Source: Tautonia sociabilis (GTDB taxonomy: Bacteria; Planctomycetota; Planctomycetia; Isosphaerales; Isosphaeraceae). From it: a DNA stretch of 64,000 nucleotides. Positions 56,574 to 64,000 of the stretch are shown here, piece after piece. Location: the NCBI RefSeq assembly GCF_003977685.1, contig NZ_RYZH01000008.1, positions 96,210 through 160,209 of the forward strand. Direction: 5' to 3'. The notes under the pieces are model-generated. The model had not been told where the DNA came from. It searched no databases and worked only from the letters and a program-made list of their open reading frames with translations. The translations under genes and the position numbers were made by a program. Within the stretch, counting starts at the first letter, position 1. The number at the start of each line of letters is the position of its first letter.

Positions 56574-57713
56574 TCAGCGGGGAGGCGAGCTTCGGGAGGA
56601 GGCGGGAGGCGAGGGGGAAGACCGCCCCAGCTCCTCCGCCAGGTCGACCTCCCAGGCGTCCAGGGCCAGGTCGACCCAGTCGACCGGATCGCCAGGAGGG
56701 GCGACGGCCGGCGAGCCGGCCGAGTGGGCCCGATCGCTCGCCGAGCGGAAGGAAGGCGCGGCCGCTCTCGGCCCGGCTGGCGGGCGAGCCGGGCCGGTCC
56801 CCGCCTCCAGCGAGGAGAGCCGGGCGATCAGCCGCTCCCGCTCCTGGCCGGCCTCGGTGAGCGCCCGGCGGAGCTGGTCCCGTTCGGCGAGGACCGAATC
56901 CCGCTCCGTGACGACCCGGGCCAGTTCTCCCCGGAGCCGATCCACCAGCGCCCGGGCCTCGGCCCGGAGCCCCTCGAAGTGCCGCCGCCAGGCAACCCGA
57001 GCCCGGGAGAACTCGGCCGACAGGGCCGCGGCCGATTCCCGAGCCTGGCGGCGATCCGCTCCCCACCGGCCGTGCGTCGCGCGCAGCTCCCGGGCCATCG
57101 CCTCGAACCGGCTCGCGTCCCCGGCCCCGACCCCCGATCGGGCGTCGAGGTCGCCCAGCCGGCCCCGGAGGGCCTCGACCTCGGCTTCAAGATCCCGGAC
57201 GCGGCTCTCCCTCCCGGACCGCTCGGACTCAACCTCCGCCAGCAGAGATCGCACCTGCTCGCCCTCGGCTCTCAGACGCTCGACCTCGGCGAGCGCGCTG
57301 TCTCGATCGGCCCGCAGATGCTCGGCCTCGGCGATCGCATCGTCGCGCTCCGCTGCGAGGCGGGCCGCCAGGGCCTCGGCCTCGACGCCTCCCGGCTCCT
57401 CGGGCCGACCCGGTTCGCCGGGGGCTGGGGCCGCCGAGACCTCGGGGGCCGAGGGATCGTCGACGGCCCGGATGCGGAATGTCCCGGACGCCGGGGCGAC
57501 GAACCGGCCTCGGCATTTCCGGCACGAAACCGTCTTACCCAGGTATTCCGGCCGGATCCGGATCTCGGCCCGGCAGTGCTCGCAGGCGATCCGATCGTGC
57601 CCGGGGACGTAGAACGCCTGGCCGCAACGCTTGCACCGGAAGGTGTTCCCCCGGTGGCGAGGCTCGATCGTCAGCAAGGACCGGCAACCGGGGCAGCAGG
57701 GCGATTCGGTCAT
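56574..57713 (-). CDS. Zinc-ribbon coiled-coil protein
   Basis: 379 residues from the ATG at 57713. Two zinc ribbons open the protein: Cys7/Cys10 with Cys27/Cys30, and Cys44/Cys47 with Cys64/Cys67 (CCPGC ... CKRC, CEHC ... CRKC). Residues about 110-320 are an Ala/Glu/Arg/Leu-rich coiled coil with repeated ERD/AEVERLRAE heptads. The tail (from about 320) is Pro/Ser-rich. The ribbons resemble those at the front of planctomycete FHA and kinase-associated proteins, but no other domain follows. Function unknown. Confidence 0.8.
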   Translation of the reverse strand: MTESPCCPGCRSLLTIEPRHRGNTFRCKRCGQAFYVPGHDRIACEHCRAEIRIRPEYLGKTVSCRKCRGRFVAPASGTFRIRAVDDPSAPEVSAAPAPGEPGRPEEPGGVEAEALAARLAAERDDAIAEAEHLRADRDSALAEVERLRAEGEQVRSLLAEVESERSGRESRVRDLEAEVEALRGRLGDLDARSGVGAGDASRFEAMARELRATHGRWGADRRQARESAAALSAEFSRARVAWRRHFEGLRAEARALVDRLRGELARVVTERDSVLAERDQLRRALTEAGQERERLIARLSSLEAGTGPARPPAGPRAAAPSFRSASDRAHSAGSPAVAPPGDPVDWVDLALDAWEVDLAEELGRSSPSPPASSRSSPPR

Positions 57714-58368
57714 GGTCGGCCGTCCGATCGGGGGAGATGGCGATGGGGACGGGCAGACGCCGGGTGCCGACACCCCTCGGCCGATCGACCTGGGACAGCC
57801 CGGGCATCGAGTACGAGCACATGAGGGCCATTACAACGCAAGACCTGGCTCGATTCCACAACCGATCCGGAAACAGACGAACCGACGAGGCGCCCGGTCG
57901 CCCCTCGGGCGTGCTCCCGACGGTCGAGCCGCCCCTCCCCCCCGGCCCCGACGCGGCCGACCGCCCCCCTGCCGCGCCGTAGAATCGACCGACGCGGGCG
58001 GCCGGGGCGATCGGCCTCCCTCCTCGATCGGGACCACTCCCAGGCCGATCCCCGAGGGGACGCGAGTCGATGTCGGCAGCCAGCGCGACGCTCACCAGTC
58101 CTGGTCAGGTCGAGGGCCGGCGTTCCGGATCGGCCCCCCGATTGCCGACCCCCTGGTGCCCGATCGAGCCGGCCGAGGCTGTCCCAGGACCCGACTCCCC
58201 GTCCCTCCCGATCCTCCCCGACGGGGGCAACAGAGAGGTCGCGATCGGCAAGAGCCGGCGGGAGGGGCCGGGACCGGCGGGATCGGCCGGCCCGATCGAA
58301 CAGGGAAGGCGCCGCCGTCGTATCTGGCTCAGGGCCGAGGGCCCGATCGCCCGAGGGGAGTCGCCGCC
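57714..58368. other. Divergent spacer
   Basis: 655 bp. A 100-codon frame at 58070-58372 ends in an ATGA overlap with the phosphatase start, but is Pro/Gly/Arg-rich and not called. A short AT-richer patch is at 57810-57885. Confidence 0.5.
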
Positions 58369-59214
58369 ATGAGCGCCGCCGCCGCCGAGCCGCAGACGAT
58401 GCAATGCCTGGAGATCCGCGGCGGGACGGCCGCCGTCGAGCAGGCCCTCGACCTGCCCGGCCTGCAGGCGTTCGTCTACAGCCGGCCGCATGGTGACTCC
58501 GCCACCGGGGGGGACGTGCATTACATCTCCGTCTGCGGCGGCGGGGCGACGGTGCGCGTCGTCGTGGCCGACGTTTCCGGCCACGGCGCCTCGGTGGCCG
58601 AGTTCTCCGCCGCTCTGCGGCGGCTGGTCCGCAAGCACATCGCGCGATCGGACCAAACCCGGCTGGTCGAGGCGCTGAATCGCGAGTTCGGCGCCGAGGC
58701 CGGCCTCCGCCGCTTCGCCACGGCGGTCGTGGCCACCTTCCTGCCCGGGAGCAACCGCCTGACGGTCAGCAACGCCGCCCACCCGAGGCCGCTCTTCTAC
58801 CGGGCCGAGTCGGGGTCGTGGGAGGTCCTGGCGCCGTCTTCGGCGGCGGCCGCCGGGGCGAACCTGCCGCTGGGGGTCGACGACGAGGCCCCCTACGAGC
58901 AGTTCTCCACCGTCCTGGCCCCCGGCGACGTCGTCCTGCTCTACACCGACGCCCTCACCGAGGCCGCCGACCCCGCCGGGAGGATGCTCGGCGAGACCGG
59001 ACTGCTGGAGCTCTGCCGAGGGCTCGACCCGTCCGACCCCCGCCGCTTCGGCCTCGCGCTGATCGACGCCGTCGCCCGGCACCGGGGAGGCCGCCCCGCC
59101 GCCGACGACGAGACGCTCATCGTCCTCCGCCACGACGGCTCCGGGGCCCGCTTCCCCGGCCCGCTGGCCTTCCCCCTCGTCGTGGCCAAGATGTTCGGCC
59201 TGGTCCGCGTCTGA
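58369..59214 (+). CDS. SpoIIE/PP2C-type Ser/Thr phosphatase
   Basis: 281 residues; GAGGGGAG lies just before the ATG at 58369. PP2C motifs: GDVHYISVCGGGATVRVVVADVSGHGASVAEFSAAL (Asp-Gly-His metal site region), TAVVATFLPGSNRLTVSNAAHPRPLFY, and GDVVLLYTDALTEA with the second Asp. An N-terminal helix and a C-terminal FPLVVAKMFGL stretch flank the domain. It would dephosphorylate anti-anti-sigma-like partners or act in stress regulation; no partner is beside it. The last 274 bases are antisense to an open frame running on from the membrane protein gene. Confidence 0.88.
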   Translation: MSAAAAEPQTMQCLEIRGGTAAVEQALDLPGLQAFVYSRPHGDSATGGDVHYISVCGGGATVRVVVADVSGHGASVAEFSAALRRLVRKHIARSDQTRLVEALNREFGAEAGLRRFATAVVATFLPGSNRLTVSNAAHPRPLFYRAESGSWEVLAPSSAAAAGANLPLGVDDEAPYEQFSTVLAPGDVVLLYTDALTEAADPAGRMLGETGLLELCRGLDPSDPRRFGLALIDAVARHRGGRPAADDETLIVLRHDGSGARFPGPLAFPLVVAKMFGLVRV

Positions 59215-60974
59215 GGCCGGATGGCGCGGGGCGATCCCGCCTCGATCCGCCGGCCTCGGGCATCGGCCTGCCCTCCCTGCGCCTCCCCGGCGTCCCTCCT
59301 GCGGAAGACGAGGAACTTGGCGTCATAGGTCAGGTAGCCGATGCCGGGCAGGTTGGCGTCGGGGACGAGCGGCCGGAGCAGGGCGGGAACGCGGAGGGAA
59401 TAGACCTCGGGATTCACGTCGAAGATCCGGACGAGCTGGTAGTCGGCCCGGAAGGCCGGCACCCGCCGGGCCAGTTCCTCGGCCTCCCAGGGGCGAAGGA
59501 CCGCCCACTCGGGGCGGAGGACGGCGACCGTGGTGGCGAAGTCGGTGCGGTACTGCCGGGCGGTCTTCACGACCTCGGGGGAGACCAGCCCCGGCCAGTC
59601 GGCCATCCGGGCGCCGCTGAAGTAGCCGATGTAGCCGACGCACTCCAGGTACACCCGATCCCCCGGCCGCACCCGGCCGGCCAGCCAGCGGCCGATCTCC
59701 GCCCGGTTGCCCATCTCGACCACGGAGGCCTGCACCCGCATCTGGATCGCCGTCAGCGCATAGATCAGCGTCAGGCCCGCCCCCACCGCCACCAGCGGGA
59801 CCGCCGCCAGGGCCCAGGCCGGCCGGAACCTCCGGGCCAGCGGAGCCGCCAGCGCCGGCACTCCCCGGGCGATCGCCGCCAGGCCGAGCACCGAGGCCGG
59901 GGGCAGGTACCACGGGAACGAGAAGTTCAGCCGGGACAGGTACAGCACCAGGATCGTGAACATCAGTGAGCACGACCGGCCCCAGCGGTCGCGCACCGGC
60001 ACCAGCCAGTACGACGCCGAGAACACCCCCAGCGCCGTCGCCCAAGGAACGAGCGCCGGGTGCCAGCCCTGGCCGTCGCCCACGTTGTGGTAGATCGGCA
60101 GGAACGCCCGGCTCGCCGTCGCCAGGAATCGTCCCAGGGGGCCGACGCCGGCGTCGAGCTTCTGGTCGAGGTTCATCTTGGCGAGGATCGTGTGGGGCAC
60201 CGGAGAGCCGTAGTAGACCCACGCTCCCGCGAACCACGGCAGGTACGCCGCCGAGCAGACCGCCCCCGCCTTGAGCAGGTCGACGGCCCGAGACCGGGGC
60301 CTCCCCGGCCCGAACCGCAGGTCGGCGGCGATCGCCGCCGCGATCGAGACGCAGCCGTCGGGCCTCGACCACATCAGCCCCGCCCAGCAGAGGCCCATCG
60401 GCAGCCATCGCCGGGGCAGGTCGTCCCGGGCGATCAGGGCGAGGGTCCCGGCCAGGAACAGCAGCAGGAAGGCCGTCTCCATGCCGTTGACCGAGAAGGC
60501 GACCGACTTGACCTCCAGCACGAGGAAGGCCGCCATCGCCCACCACGAGAGCCCCCGGCCCCCCGACTCCCTCGCCACCCGTCGCAGCAGCACCAGCCCG
60601 GCGGCCGCGAAGGCGACCACGCTCATCAGCCGGAACGCCTCGATCGCCTCCCGGTACGACCGGCTCCCCGTCAGCTCGTGGCAGAGGGCCGGCAGCAGCA
60701 CCCCCAGCGGCGAGGTGAAGCCGTGCACCCGCTCCCCCGGCTGGTAGACCAGCCCCCGGCCCTCGGCGAGGTTCTCGCTGTGGCGGAAGGTGATGAAGAA
60801 GTCCTCCCAGATGTGGTCGGTAAACGCCGAGTAGCCGACCAAGCTGGCCGAGGCCGCGACGACGAAGACCGCCGCCGGCCACGCCGGCCGCCCCGTCCGG
60901 CCCCGGGTCCGGGGCGAGGAGCCGGCGGGCTCGGGCGTCGGCCGGTCGGCCTCGGGGGAGATCGGAGACTCCAT
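58941..60974 (-). CDS. Multi-pass membrane protein, glycosyltransferase-like, with readthrough-like C-terminus
   Basis: 677 residues. After a Pro/Arg-rich start, at least ten hydrophobic helices lie between about 32 and 400. The first loop FTDHIWEDFFITFRHSENLAEGRGLVYQPGERVHGFTSPL is typical of GT-C (ArnT/GT39-like) enzymes, with the early acidic motif Glu-Asp. The soluble end reaches about residue 560. From there on (DAGEAQGG...RRGSDGSS) the sequence is Arg/Ser/Pro-rich and antisense to the phosphatase gene, which suggests that the original stop is lost. The natural protein end is near 59290. Undecaprenyl-linked sugar use is inferred. Confidence 0.7.
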   Translation of the reverse strand: MESPISPEADRPTPEPAGSSPRTRGRTGRPAWPAAVFVVAASASLVGYSAFTDHIWEDFFITFRHSENLAEGRGLVYQPGERVHGFTSPLGVLLPALCHELTGSRSYREAIEAFRLMSVVAFAAAGLVLLRRVARESGGRGLSWWAMAAFLVLEVKSVAFSVNGMETAFLLLFLAGTLALIARDDLPRRWLPMGLCWAGLMWSRPDGCVSIAAAIAADLRFGPGRPRSRAVDLLKAGAVCSAAYLPWFAGAWVYYGSPVPHTILAKMNLDQKLDAGVGPLGRFLATASRAFLPIYHNVGDGQGWHPALVPWATALGVFSASYWLVPVRDRWGRSCSLMFTILVLYLSRLNFSFPWYLPPASVLGLAAIARGVPALAAPLARRFRPAWALAAVPLVAVGAGLTLIYALTAIQMRVQASVVEMGNRAEIGRWLAGRVRPGDRVYLECVGYIGYFSGARMADWPGLVSPEVVKTARQYRTDFATTVAVLRPEWAVLRPWEAEELARRVPAFRADYQLVRIFDVNPEVYSLRVPALLRPLVPDANLPGIGYLTYDAKFLVFRRRDAGEAQGGQADARGRRIEAGSPRAIRPQTRTRPNILATTRGKASGPGKRAPEPSWRRTMSVSSSAAGRPPRCRATASISARPKRRGSDGSSPRQSSSSPVSPSILPAGSAASVRASV

Positions 60975-61687
60975 CGGTCGGCGCGCTCCTCGGTCCGGCT
61001 CAGGGGACGAGCCGACTCGACCCGGGCCGTCCCCCGGCGGCCGTCCCCCCGATACCGTTGTGGCCGATCCCCGCCCCCCGGTTCAAGGGGCCCTCGCCCC
61101 CTCCCGGGCCCGAGGCGAAGGGACAAGGCCCCGACCCGTCGGGCCCCAGACCCCTCCCGGCGTCCCGGAAGGGGAGGCCGCCCGAGGCCGCGCCTCCTGA
61201 CTGCCAGTCGGCGACAGGCCGGGCCGAACCGACCGCCACGCTGCCCGAGGGCAACCCCCTCCCGCCGCTCATGTTGTCCCCGGGCAACACCGTCGCGGGC
61301 CGGCCCGGTTTCCTAAAGCCTGCGGCCTGGTCCGGGCGGCGTTCTTATGCATGCGCTCAGCAACAACTGGTTCCATGCTCCATCGGAGGGTTGATCAGTT
61401 CACCCTCGTCGTCAAGGATGGTATCGAGTCCCGGGCAGAGGCGCCCGGGACCGGATCCCCCCAGGGATGGAGCCTTCTGACCGTCGCCTGGCCCTCTCGG
61501 CCGATCATCCGGCGACCCCATTGGCCAATCGGATTGAACCGACCCCAGCACCAGGTCGGCCGATCGTGTGTGCGCGGCGGGTGGGCGAGCCGGCCGGCCG
61601 AAGTTCACTGATCCGACTCGGGGGATCTTGCTCACACCTCTCATCTGATCAACTGAGCAACGGTAGATAGAGAAAGGTCCGTCACTC
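60975..61687. other. Spacer before the PEP-CTERM gene
   Basis: 713 bp. The first half is GC-rich, the second (from 61340) AT-richer. TTGCTCA (61628-61634) and TGAGCAA (61654-61660) are inverted repeats 19 bases apart, 28 bp before the downstream start. AAAGG at 61675 is its ribosome site. Confidence 0.5.
61628..61660. promoter_or_regulatory. 7-bp inverted repeat upstream of the PEP-CTERM gene
   Basis: TTGCTCA and TGAGCAA with a 19-base spacer that contains TGATCA. The position, just upstream of the ribosome site, would suit an operator or leader hairpin. Confidence 0.35.
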
Positions 61688-62587
61688 ATGAAACGACCCC
61701 CGAGCGGCACCCGGGCCGCCTGGCCCGATCGCCGGAAATCCCCCCGGCTCGTCCTCGCGGCCGCCCTGGCGCTGGTCTGCGTCGCCCTTGTCCCCGGGTC
61801 CGCCCGGGCGGGCATGCAGCTCCAGGCCAGCACGACGTTCAACGGCGGCATCGGCGTTACCGCCCATTACAACAACGGCCTGCCCAGCCCGAATCAGATC
61901 GCGTTCTCCGTCTCGACCCAGGCCGGCAGCTTCTCGTCCTCCTGGACGACCGCCAACCCGTTCGGCAGCGCGAACTCCCCGTTCCTGACCTACTGCGTCG
62001 ACATCTCGACCTTCCTGGCCTCGGGGCAGGTGGTCACGGCCCTGGTTTCGACCACGAACGGGACCGCGGCCGACCAGCGCCAGGTCACGCGGAACATCGG
62101 CGCCGCGGGCTGGGTGTTCAACAACTTCGCGAATCAAGCGCTGGCCGCTCTCGAATCGTTCAGCGGCCTCTCCTCGGGCTCGCTCTCCCAACAGGAGGCC
62201 CAGGCCGCGATGCAGCTGGCGATCTGGGAGGCCGCCTATGATACCAACGGCGCTTCGAGCGGCGCCCTCGGCTACCTCGGCGGCGGCGCGCTGACCTTCT
62301 CGGGCACCGCGACCGGCAACAGCGACGTCGTCACGCTCGCCAACGCGATCCTCAACGCCCGAAACACCGACTCCTCCGGGATCAGCACGATCGGGTTCAT
62401 CGACTACCCGCCGAACTCGATCGCCGCGACCCCGACCAACCAGGATCAGATTTTCGGCATCCCCGAGGGTGTTCAGATCAACGCCGTGCCCGAGCCCTCG
62501 ACCCTGGCCATGGCCGCCGCCGGCGCCCTGGTCGGCCTGGGGGCGATGCTCCGGAGACGGTCGAAGCGACCGGCCCCCCTCGGCTGA
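61688..62587 (+). CDS. PEP-CTERM surface protein with thioester-domain-like motifs
   Basis: 299 residues. A signal peptide (RLVLAAALALVCVALVPGSARAG) opens the protein. VPEPSTLAMAAAGALVGLGAMLRRRSKR at the end is a PEP-CTERM sorting tail: Pro-Glu-Pro, hydrophobic helix, Arg cluster. The body has TYCVDISTFL and, later, AAMQLAIWEAAYD. These match the Cys-containing YCxD and Gln-containing xQxAIW boxes of thioester adhesin domains (TED). If so, a Cys-Gln thioester could bind hosts or polymers covalently. No exosortase gene is in the window. Confidence 0.82.
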   Translation: MKRPPSGTRAAWPDRRKSPRLVLAAALALVCVALVPGSARAGMQLQASTTFNGGIGVTAHYNNGLPSPNQIAFSVSTQAGSFSSSWTTANPFGSANSPFLTYCVDISTFLASGQVVTALVSTTNGTAADQRQVTRNIGAAGWVFNNFANQALAALESFSGLSSGSLSQQEAQAAMQLAIWEAAYDTNGASSGALGYLGGGALTFSGTATGNSDVVTLANAILNARNTDSSGISTIGFIDYPPNSIAATPTNQDQIFGIPEGVQINAVPEPSTLAMAAAGALVGLGAMLRRRSKRPAPLG

Positions 62588-62639
62588 TCGCCCCCGGGAC
62601 CCGCTCCCAAGGAGGAGGGCCCCGGCCATCCCATCTCAA

Positions 62640-62675
62640 GCCGGATCGCCCGCCTCCTCCGGGGGGCGATCCGGC
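62640..62675 (+). terminator. 12-bp stem-loop after the PEP-CTERM gene
   Basis: GCCGGATCGCCC at 62640-62651 pairs perfectly with GGGCGATCCGGC at 62664-62675 across a 12-base loop. It lies 52 bp past the stop. There is no U-tract. Confidence 0.55.
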
Positions 62676-62797
62676 CGCTGTCGGCCGCCCTGGCCCTCCC
62701 CGCCGAGGCCGATGGTTCCGTCGCCCTCCGTCGCGTATGCTCGACGGCGGGAGAGGAGCATCGACCCCACCCTCGGAACTCCGGACGGAGGCCCCCC

Positions 62798-63751
62798 GTG
62801 ACGACCAACCCGATCCTCCTGCGCGATCGAGTCGCCGGCGGCCTGGTCGGGCTGCTGGTGGGAGACGCGCTGGGGGTGCCCTTCGAGTTCCACCCGCCAG
62901 AGGCCCTGCCGCCGGCCGACCGGATCGAGATGACGCCTCCCGAGGGGTTCCGCCGGGCCCACGCCTCGGTCCCCCCCGGCACCTGGTCCGACGACGGCGC
63001 GCAGGCCCTCTGCCTGCTCGCCTCGCTGCTCGACCGCGGCCAGCTCGACCTGGAAGACTTCGGCCGCCGGCTGGTCGACTGGTACGACTCGGGGTACATG
63101 GCCGTCGGCGGCGTGGTCTTCGACATCGGCATCACCACCTCCCGGGCCCTGCGCGCCCTGCGCGACGGCGTCCCCGCCGAGCTGGCCGGCCCCAGCGGCG
63201 ATCGGGACAACGGCAACGGCTCGCTGATGCGAGTGCTCCCCCTGGCCCTCTGGCACCGCGGCACCGACGCCGAGCTGATCGACCTGGCCTGCTCGCAGTC
63301 GAAGGTCTCGCACGGCCACCCTCGGTCGCAGGCCTGCTGCGCCCTGTACTGCCTGTGGGCCCGCCGCATCCTCCAGGGGGAGCCCAATCCGTGGCGGGAC
63401 GCCGTCTCCACCCTCCGCGGCCTCTGCGACGACGATTCCCCCCTGATGCGGGAGCTGGAGGGGGCCATCCGCCCCGATGAGCCCCCCTCGGGCCGGGGAA
63501 CCGGCTACGTCGTCGACTGCCTCCGCTCCGCCCGACTGGCGCTGGAGGCCGGCCCGTTCGAGGAGGCCGTCCGGGCCGCCGTCGCCCTCGGGCACGACAC
63601 CGACACCACGGCGTGCGTCGCCGGCGGCCTGGCCGGGCTCCGGGACGGCCTCTCGGCCATCCCCCCGCGCTGGCTCGACGCCCTGCGCGGCAAGGAGCTG
63701 TACGAACCCCTGCTGGCCCGACTGCTCGACCGCCTCGGCGCCCCGGCCTGA
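62798..63751 (+). CDS. ADP-ribosylglycohydrolase family protein
   Basis: 317 residues from a GTG at 62798, with GGACGGAGG upstream. RVAGGLVGLLVGDALGVPFEF is the family N-terminus. The metal site SDDGAQ at 64-69 has Gly where the usual motif has Thr (SDDT). The other metal motif GHDTDTTACVAGGLAG is intact. It should remove ADP-ribose from arginine or related adducts (DraG-type) in the cytoplasm. No ADP-ribosyltransferase is adjacent in the window. Confidence 0.9.
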   Translation: MTTNPILLRDRVAGGLVGLLVGDALGVPFEFHPPEALPPADRIEMTPPEGFRRAHASVPPGTWSDDGAQALCLLASLLDRGQLDLEDFGRRLVDWYDSGYMAVGGVVFDIGITTSRALRALRDGVPAELAGPSGDRDNGNGSLMRVLPLALWHRGTDAELIDLACSQSKVSHGHPRSQACCALYCLWARRILQGEPNPWRDAVSTLRGLCDDDSPLMRELEGAIRPDEPPSGRGTGYVVDCLRSARLALEAGPFEEAVRAAVALGHDTDTTACVAGGLAGLRDGLSAIPPRWLDALRGKELYEPLLARLLDRLGAPA

Positions 63752-64000
63752 ACCGATCCGCCCGGGACGCGGACGGTGCGCTCCGGCTCGCCGGGAGGCC
63801 CACCAGGGCCAGCGACGCGCAACGTGCTCCCTTCAAAGGAGTTCCGGCCGAGCGCCCTCGTCCCAACGGCGTCCCGATTGAAACTATGAGAGGGGAGGTC
63901 GAGCCGACGGGGCCCGGGGCCCCGAGCCGGTGGAAGACTGGAGGTGTAGAACCGAACTCCTGCCCCACCGAACCGGAGGACTCCCGTGCACCACGTCGGC
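63752..64000. other. Tail of the window
   Basis: About 250 bp without a supported gene. A GAAACTATGAGAGG stretch at 63879 and a GGAGGACTCCCGTG at 63976 could be the region just before a further gene outside the window. Confidence 0.4.

Noticed and set aside
58070..58372. 100-codon frame overlapping the phosphatase start by ATGA
   Set aside because: No domain, no clear ribosome site, Pro/Gly/Arg-rich composition of non-coding DNA here.

Overview
The window is a stretch of a very GC-rich chromosome with about 46 protein-coding genes, most preceded by clear Shine-Dalgarno sites. I saw no rRNA, tRNA, CRISPR array or prophage. The gene content points to a planctomycete, most likely family Isosphaeraceae (an inference from families, not from a marker gene). 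The supporting families are two DUF1559 prepilin-like proteins, a DUF1501 protein, a DUF1080-type domain, a ThuA protein, a DUF1571 protein, an LEPR-XLL-type N-terminus on a subtilase, a PEP-CTERM protein, a large WD40 Ser/Thr kinase, a vWA membrane protein and a DUF4175-like protein.

Layout. 1-9.4 kb: end of a secreted lectin-like protein, a YaiI/UPF0178 protein, a YfhO-like membrane protein, a PAC2 protein, a membrane coiled-coil/ThuA pair, a secreted methyltransferase, an SGNH hydrolase and a DUF1559 protein. 9.5-17.5 kb: di-haem peroxidase, DUF1501, DUF1080-like, VTT/DedA, and a lipoprotein plus DUF1559 pair. 18-28 kb: exported enzymes (cyclase family, M1 peptidase, DUF1571, enolase-superfamily enzyme, subtilase). 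28-36 kb: a DUF11-like protein and lipoprotein, thiD, a secreted Glu/Pro/Ala repeat protein, a diadenylate cyclase and a membrane-tethered receiver protein. 36-52 kb: DUF4175-like protein, kinase with 14 WD40 repeats, squalene-cyclase-fold protein, decayed LRR gene, enolase, Gly/Tyr-rich protein and vWA membrane protein. 51.5-64 kb: rsmA, an inverted-repeat-bounded cassette carrying a GxxExxY (PD-(D/E)XK-like) gene and an 8-bp tandem array, riboflavin synthase, aldo/keto reductase, YkvA, zinc-ribbon coiled-coil protein, SpoIIE-type phosphatase, multi-pass membrane protein, PEP-CTERM protein and ADP-ribosylglycohydrolase.

Most genes are single transcription units or pairs, and housekeeping genes (thiD, eno, rsmA, ribE) are scattered among exported and signalling proteins. 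Several spacers carry unusual repeats: a 24-unit pentamer array (11191-11310), a 33-bp direct repeat pair (23151/23309), several long hairpins, and the GxxExxY cassette at 52628-53297. That cassette is the strongest candidate for something under-described. It is a 670-bp unit with 36-bp inverted ends (35 of 36 identical), a small nuclease-like gene and 21 copies of an octamer that stays open in all three frames. It is wedged 4 bp upstream of the rsmA start codon.
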